DNA of 5,854 bases from Bacteroidota bacterium (GTDB taxonomy: Bacteria > Zhuqueibacterota > JdFR-76 > DREG01). The stretch lies in contig JAUXJX010000150.1 in the NCBI GenBank assembly GCA_030624545.1, positions 1 to 5,854 on the forward strand, read 5' to 3'. The notes beneath the pieces are model-generated. The model was not told where the DNA came from. It did no database searches and saw only the letters and a list, made by a program, of their open reading frames with translations. Each line of letters begins with the position of its first letter. Position 1 is the first letter of the stretch. Positions 5,457-5,854 of the stretch are shown one piece after another. The translations under genes and the position numbers were made by a program.

Positions 5457-5702
5457 CTAGCAGGATTCTTCTCCCGGCAAGCCGGGATCAGAATGACATT
5501 TTGTATGATTTTGTGCATTCTGCAACACCTGCCCGTGGACGGTGTTCACCTCGTCATGGGGCTGCGGCTCGAGTAGTCCCAAATAAAACAAGAGGGAAAA
5601 AGCGAAAAGTAAAAAGGATTTGTTCATCATGATAAACCATCTTTTCTGAGGCAGGCTTGTCTGCTCCTGCACCCTCTTCTTGGTCCGCTTCTCCCTATTC
5701 AT
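5457..5702 (-). CDS. Doubtful small membrane or exported protein, 3' end inside a repeat
   Basis: This 81-codon ORF has a very basic N-terminus (MNREKRTKKRVQEQ), then a hydrophobic stretch FLLFAFSLLFYLGLL (about residues 30-44) that could be a membrane anchor or signal sequence. Its ATG overlaps the end of the DinB-like gene (stop at 5697-5695) in another frame, with a GGAG site about 9 bases upstream, so coupling is possible. An internal start (MMNKSFLLFAF, at about 5630) would give a more typical signal peptide. Roughly the last 30 residues are encoded by the inverted repeat unit at 5463-5546, so the native C-terminus, if there was one, has been replaced or the ORF is fortuitous. I do not recognise a family. 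Confidence 0.28.
   Translation of the reverse strand: MNREKRTKKRVQEQTSLPQKRWFIMMNKSFLLFAFSLLFYLGLLEPQPHDEVNTVHGQVLQNAQNHTKCHSDPGLPGEESC
5463..5546 (-). repeat. Two-hairpin repeat unit, right copy (inverted)
   Basis: Read on the minus strand this has the same layout as the unit at 5325-5405. An outer hairpin has arms AACACC (5546-5541) and GGTGTT (5529-5524), the latter running into TGTTGCAGAA (5527-5518). Exactly 19 bases follow, then the inner hairpin beginning TGTCATTCTGA. The inner hairpin pairs ATTCT with AGAAT, and TCCCGGC with GCCGGGA (positions 5465-5494), with GA opposite GA between stems and a 2-base loop. Stem sequences differ from the left copy but pairing is kept. The 57 bases between the two copies show no further structure. 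Confidence 0.7.
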
Positions 5703-5854
5703 AATTCATCGCTCCAAGCAGAAGACCCTTCCGCAAGAAACCCAACTGGCCAAGATGATACGATTCATGCTGCAACAAAAAGGCGATGCCGCCAAGTATC
5801 GACCCATCTTCAATGGGAAACTCTTGCGGTGACTCTCGCCTCAAGTCCTCCTTC
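5695..5854 (-). CDS. DinB-superfamily protein, C-terminal fragment
   Basis: Only the last 52 residues are in the window; the 5' part lies beyond the right edge. The translation includes EDGSILGGIAFLLQHESYHL followed by GQLGFLRKGLLLG, ending AMNYE before a TAG stop. H-E-S-Y-H (visible residues 29-33) followed by LGQL and an R-K basic pair is the characteristic last helix of the DinB/YfiT-like four-helix metal-binding fold, in which H-x3-H supplies two of the three histidine ligands. Members include bacillithiol- or mycothiol-dependent enzymes and many uncharacterised proteins, so the substrate is not predictable. The stop region overlaps the ATG of the doubtful ORF at 5457-5702 by 8 bases. Confidence 0.75.
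   Translation of the reverse strand, partial: KEDLRRESPQEFPIEDGSILGGIAFLLQHESYHLGQLGFLRKGLLLGAMNYE

Overview
The window reads as chromosomal DNA of a Gram-negative-type bacterium. It encodes a Tat-exported molybdoenzyme, uses ordinary Shine-Dalgarno sites and the standard code, and carries REP-type repeats with a REP-associated transposase. The phylum cannot be fixed from the sequence. The mix of genes would fit an Acidobacteriota, Deltaproteobacteria or candidate-phylum genome, but that is a guess. Every protein-coding gene I accept lies on the minus strand, so transcription runs from high to low coordinates.

Positions 1-2951 hold a tight three-gene operon for a xanthine dehydrogenase-family molybdenum hydroxylase. 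It starts with a [2Fe-2S] subunit carrying a twin-arginine signal. The large molybdopterin-binding subunit follows, and then the FAD subunit, of which only the first 59 residues are inside the window. The gaps are 3-4 bases, and the ribosome binding site of the FAD gene sits inside the last codons of the large-subunit gene. The arrangement resembles the periplasmic aldehyde oxidase PaoABC of E. coli, but with the order Fe-S, Mo, FAD. The 344-base upstream region holds a candidate sigma-70 promoter, a perfect 14-bp palindrome in the leader, and a REP-like hairpin.

Positions 3296-3880 encode an HUH/Y1 transposase of the REP-associated (RAYT) type. Two REP-like hairpins preceded by GTAG are embedded in frame in its own coding sequence, and a related hairpin lies beyond its 3' end. 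Next come a DUF2277 gene (3946-4212) and a seven-helix hemolysin III/PAQR-family membrane protein (4375-5037).

Positions 5038-5854 have few genes. They contain a possible 43-codon ORF, an inverted pair of two-hairpin repeat units (5325-5405 and 5463-5546), a doubtful small membrane or exported ORF whose 3' end runs into the right-hand repeat, and the C-terminal 52 residues of a DinB-superfamily protein entering from the right edge. The repeat pair is the most interesting non-coding structure. Its two arms keep the same spacing and architecture, while the paired bases of the stems differ in a compensatory way.
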